From contig JAGAUM010000228.1 of assembly GCA_017620795.1 (NCBI GenBank), forward strand, positions 1 to 6,143: a stretch of DNA of 6,143 bases. Reading direction: 5' to 3'. Position numbers and translations under genes: made by a program. The stretch comes from Clostridia bacterium. Its GTDB lineage: Bacteria > Bacillota > Clostridia > RGIG8785. A model generated the notes under the pieces. It made no database searches. It was not told the origin of the DNA and saw only the letters and a program-made list of their open reading frames with translations. Below are positions 4,448-6,143 of this stretch, one piece after another. Within the stretch, counting starts at the first letter, position 1; every line of letters starts with the position of its first letter.

Positions 4448-5695
4448 ATGCAGAAAACTAATCGCTCCTAAAATGGTGACCGCAACCTGTGCAAAGGTCA
4501 TGGACCACCAAATGCCATCCATGCCCCACACCTTGGACAAAACCGCCAAAAACAACGGGGTAAACACGACGGGGTCGGCATAAATCAGCAGATTAGAAAC
4601 GGTGGTTTTACCTACTGCGTAATAATACGAGCCAATAAACTTCACTGCCGCCTTAAAGGGATAGGAAAAAGCGTAGATGATAAATCCGCTTCTCATCATT
4701 TCTTCTGCCGTGCCAGAGGTAGCAAAGACCTTGGGCATCACGGCAATCAGAGCGGGGGTCAGTGCCATAAAAACGGCAACAGAAACGCCCAGCACCCATG
4801 CGCCAACGCGGATGGCGCGACGCTCGCCCTGCTGATCGTTGGCACCACAGCAATAGCTGACTACGGGCTGGATTCCGTCACAAACGCCTTGGAACACGTA
4901 GTCAAAGGTGTAGACAGCATAGCTCATGACCGCATAAGCACTGACTGCGGCGGTTCCGCCTGCTTCCAACGCAAAGTAGTTGGTAAAAAGCAGAACGACC
5001 GACGGTACAAAGTTAATCCCCAAAGGGGAAGTGGAAGCAATTAAAATCGGTGCAATATAGCGCTTGTTCAGTTTGGCACGATCAGGCGAACGCAGGGCTA
5101 TCAGACAAAGAACCATGATTACTGCCTGGGATAGAACGGTGGACAACGCTACACCGCCTAAGGTGTACTTTTCCACTAAAAGCCAGTCCAAAGCCAGATG
5201 CACCACCAGACCGACGATGCAACAGATCATAGAAAAATAGGTCTTTTGCTCGTTCCGAAGCAGAGCGACCAAACCTGCCCCTGCAATCTGAAAGACCGCG
5301 CCGATACAAACAATCAGCGCATAGTCTGCGGCATAGTCATAAACCGTTCCTGTTGCGCCCATCCAGACCAGTAACGGCTTGTAGCAAAGCAACAACAGTC
5401 CGCCTGTCAAAACGCCTACAGCAAAAAGCAGGAACAACAGGGTGGAACGCACCTCTGCCGCGCCCTTTTGGTCATTGGCGCCACGGAGCTTGTTCAAAAG
5501 CACCGAGCCGCCGACACCGATGCCTGTACCAATCGCTGTGATCAGCGCAACAATCGGCCAAACGATATTGATTGCGGCAAGCCCGTCATCTCCCGTGACA
5601 TTGCCGATGAAAAAGCCGTCAATATTGGTATAGGTTCCGACCAGAACCATGGAGATAACCGACGGCAGGATGTACTTGGATAATTTAAATTGCAC
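4430..5695 (-). CDS. MATE-family (MepA-like) multidrug efflux transporter
   Basis: Polytopic membrane exporter of the multi-antimicrobial extrusion family, which uses a sodium or proton gradient to expel drugs or metabolites. Its own substrate cannot be read from sequence. The protein is 421 residues, slightly short of the usual 440-460, with about 12 hydrophobic segments in two bundles. N-half hallmarks are YTNIDGFFIGNVTGDDGLAA (21-40), with Asp26 in the first helix, and GIGVGGSVLLNKLRGAND (58-75). C-half hallmarks are DGIQPVVSYCCGANDQ (273-288) and YYYAVGK (357-363). GANDQ-K/Q-G occurs in both halves, consistent with the family's internal duplication. AGGAGG (5701-5706) is 5 nt before the GTG at 5695 but only 2 nt before the ATG at 5698, so I prefer GTG. 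The two differ by one residue. It follows the HAD gene closely and shares its transcript. The last five codons lie in the terminator stem. Confidence 0.93.
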   Translation of the reverse strand: MQFKLSKYILPSVISMVLVGTYTNIDGFFIGNVTGDDGLAAINIVWPIVALITAIGTGIGVGGSVLLNKLRGANDQKGAAEVRSTLLFLLFAVGVLTGGLLLLCYKPLLVWMGATGTVYDYAADYALIVCIGAVFQIAGAGLVALLRNEQKTYFSMICCIVGLVVHLALDWLLVEKYTLGGVALSTVLSQAVIMVLCLIALRSPDRAKLNKRYIAPILIASTSPLGINFVPSVVLLFTNYFALEAGGTAAVSAYAVMSYAVYTFDYVFQGVCDGIQPVVSYCCGANDQQGERRAIRVGAWVLGVSVAVFMALTPALIAVMPKVFATSGTAEEMMRSGFIIYAFSYPFKAAVKFIGSYYYAVGKTTVSNLLIYADPVVFTPLFLAVLSKVWGMDGIWWSMTFAQVAVTILGAISFLHKKRVR

Positions 5696-5700
5696 CATAT

Positions 5701-5706
5701 CCTCCT
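5701..5706 (-). promoter_or_regulatory. Ribosome binding site of the MATE gene, overlapping the HAD stop codon
   Basis: AGGAGG on the minus strand overlaps the TAG stop (5705-5707) of the upstream HAD gene (TAGGAGG). The spacing is 5 nt to GTG at 5695 and 2 nt to ATG at 5698. The overlap suggests that translation of the two genes is coupled. Confidence 0.75.
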
Positions 5707-6143
5707 ATTGTAAAACCCCTAAAAGCCCCGACAAATCGTAAATCAGGGTGTCCGTCGCTTCGGACAGGATATTGCGACAAGCCTCATCCTTGGCAATGCC
5801 GACACCGCGGATGCCTGCGTTTTTAGCAAAACGCATATCGGTCATGGTGTCGCCAACCATTACAACCTCGTCCTTGGCAAAGCCCCACTTTTGGCAGAAA
5901 TCCTCTGCCGCGTAGGGGTCGGGCTTATTCGGGTGAATGCCATCGTCACTGTAAATCGTTTTAAAGAAGCTTTCAACGCCCATTTCCTTTAAGCACTTTT
6001 CAGTCATTTCGGGCGTATCGCTGGTGACCACCGCCAAGGTGATACCTGCGTCCTGAAGCTGTTGAAGCACAGCGGGTAAATCGGCACAATCGGAACGAAT
6101 CTCCCCAGAATCCGCAAAACGGCAGAAAATTTCATTCATTTCT
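5705..6143 (-). CDS. HAD-superfamily hydrolase, phosphoglycolate-phosphatase-like (partial, N-terminus beyond right edge)
   Basis: C-terminal part of a haloacid-dehalogenase-type phosphatase, about 145 residues in the window. Motif II is seen as LAVVTSD, with Thr/Ser at the expected place. Motif III is the Lys in HPNKPDPYAAEDF. Motif IV is VMVGDTMTDMRFAKNAG, with its paired acidic residues. The first motif (DxDxT) and the cap domain are missing only because the frame stays open to the window edge. The Met codons at 6139 and 6135 are internal, not starts. The overall pattern is that of Gph/PGP-like phosphatases with a small alpha-helical cap. The substrate cannot be assigned. Its stop codon overlaps the Shine-Dalgarno sequence of the MATE gene, so the two form a minus-strand operon whose promoter lies right of the window. 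Confidence 0.88.
   Translation of the reverse strand, partial: EMNEIFCRFADSGEIRSDCADLPAVLQQLQDAGITLAVVTSDTPEMTEKCLKEMGVESFFKTIYSDDGIHPNKPDPYAAEDFCQKWGFAKDEVVMVGDTMTDMRFAKNAGIRGVGIAKDEACRNILSEATDTLIYDLSGLLGVLQ

Noticed and set aside
5353..5683. Several plus-strand open frames opposite the MATE gene
   Set aside because: They overlap one another antisense to a well-conserved transporter. None has family character or a convincing start, so they look like shadows of the coding strand.
1..6143. CRISPR array, tRNA or rRNA gene, insertion sequence, prophage or defence genes
   Set aside because: None could be seen. Recognisable housekeeping, wall and transport genes with short regulatory gaps fill the window.

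Overview
The window looks like ordinary chromosomal DNA of a low-to-mid G+C Gram-positive bacterium (Bacillota). It is most likely a member of the Clostridia, perhaps the Oscillospirales/Ruminococcaceae side, judging from the gene set and roughly half G+C composition. The evidence is a WalR-type response regulator, a DUF951 small protein, a secreted SH3b-NlpC/P60 cell-wall hydrolase, strong AGGAGG Shine-Dalgarno sequences and TTGACA/TATACT-type promoters. The genus cannot be fixed from sequence reading alone. I see no CRISPR array, tRNA, rRNA, insertion sequence or phage gene.

Layout: (1) Minus strand, 1337 down to the left edge: ispE (isoprenoid precursor kinase of the MEP pathway) followed 4 bp later by a WalR-like response regulator that runs off the left edge. 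The Shine-Dalgarno sequence of the regulator sits inside the last codons of ispE. (2) At 1338-1445, two divergent promoters stand back to back with their -35 boxes 3 bp apart. (3) Plus strand, 1446-3403: a tight, overlapping three-gene unit of a DUF951 protein, a YihY/BrkB-family six-helix membrane protein and holA (DNA polymerase III delta subunit), closed by a strong terminator. (4) Plus strand, 3448-4408: a single gene with its own near-consensus promoter, encoding a secreted protein with two SH3b domains and an NlpC/P60 peptidase domain. (5) A bidirectional terminator at 4414-4447. (6) Minus strand, from the right edge down to 4430: a HAD-family phosphatase (N-terminus cut off by the window) followed by a MATE-family multidrug efflux transporter.

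How it fits together: ispE feeds undecaprenyl-phosphate synthesis, the WalR-like regulator belongs to the family that controls cell-wall hydrolases, and the NlpC/P60 protein is the type of gene that family controls. The transcription start region of the NlpC/P60 gene carries an 11-bp-periodic direct repeat whose best pair matches the published WalR box (TGTWAH-N5-TGTWAH) at 11 of 12 positions. The window may therefore hold both a regulator and one of its targets. I found no wholly new system. The interesting points are regulatory and architectural.
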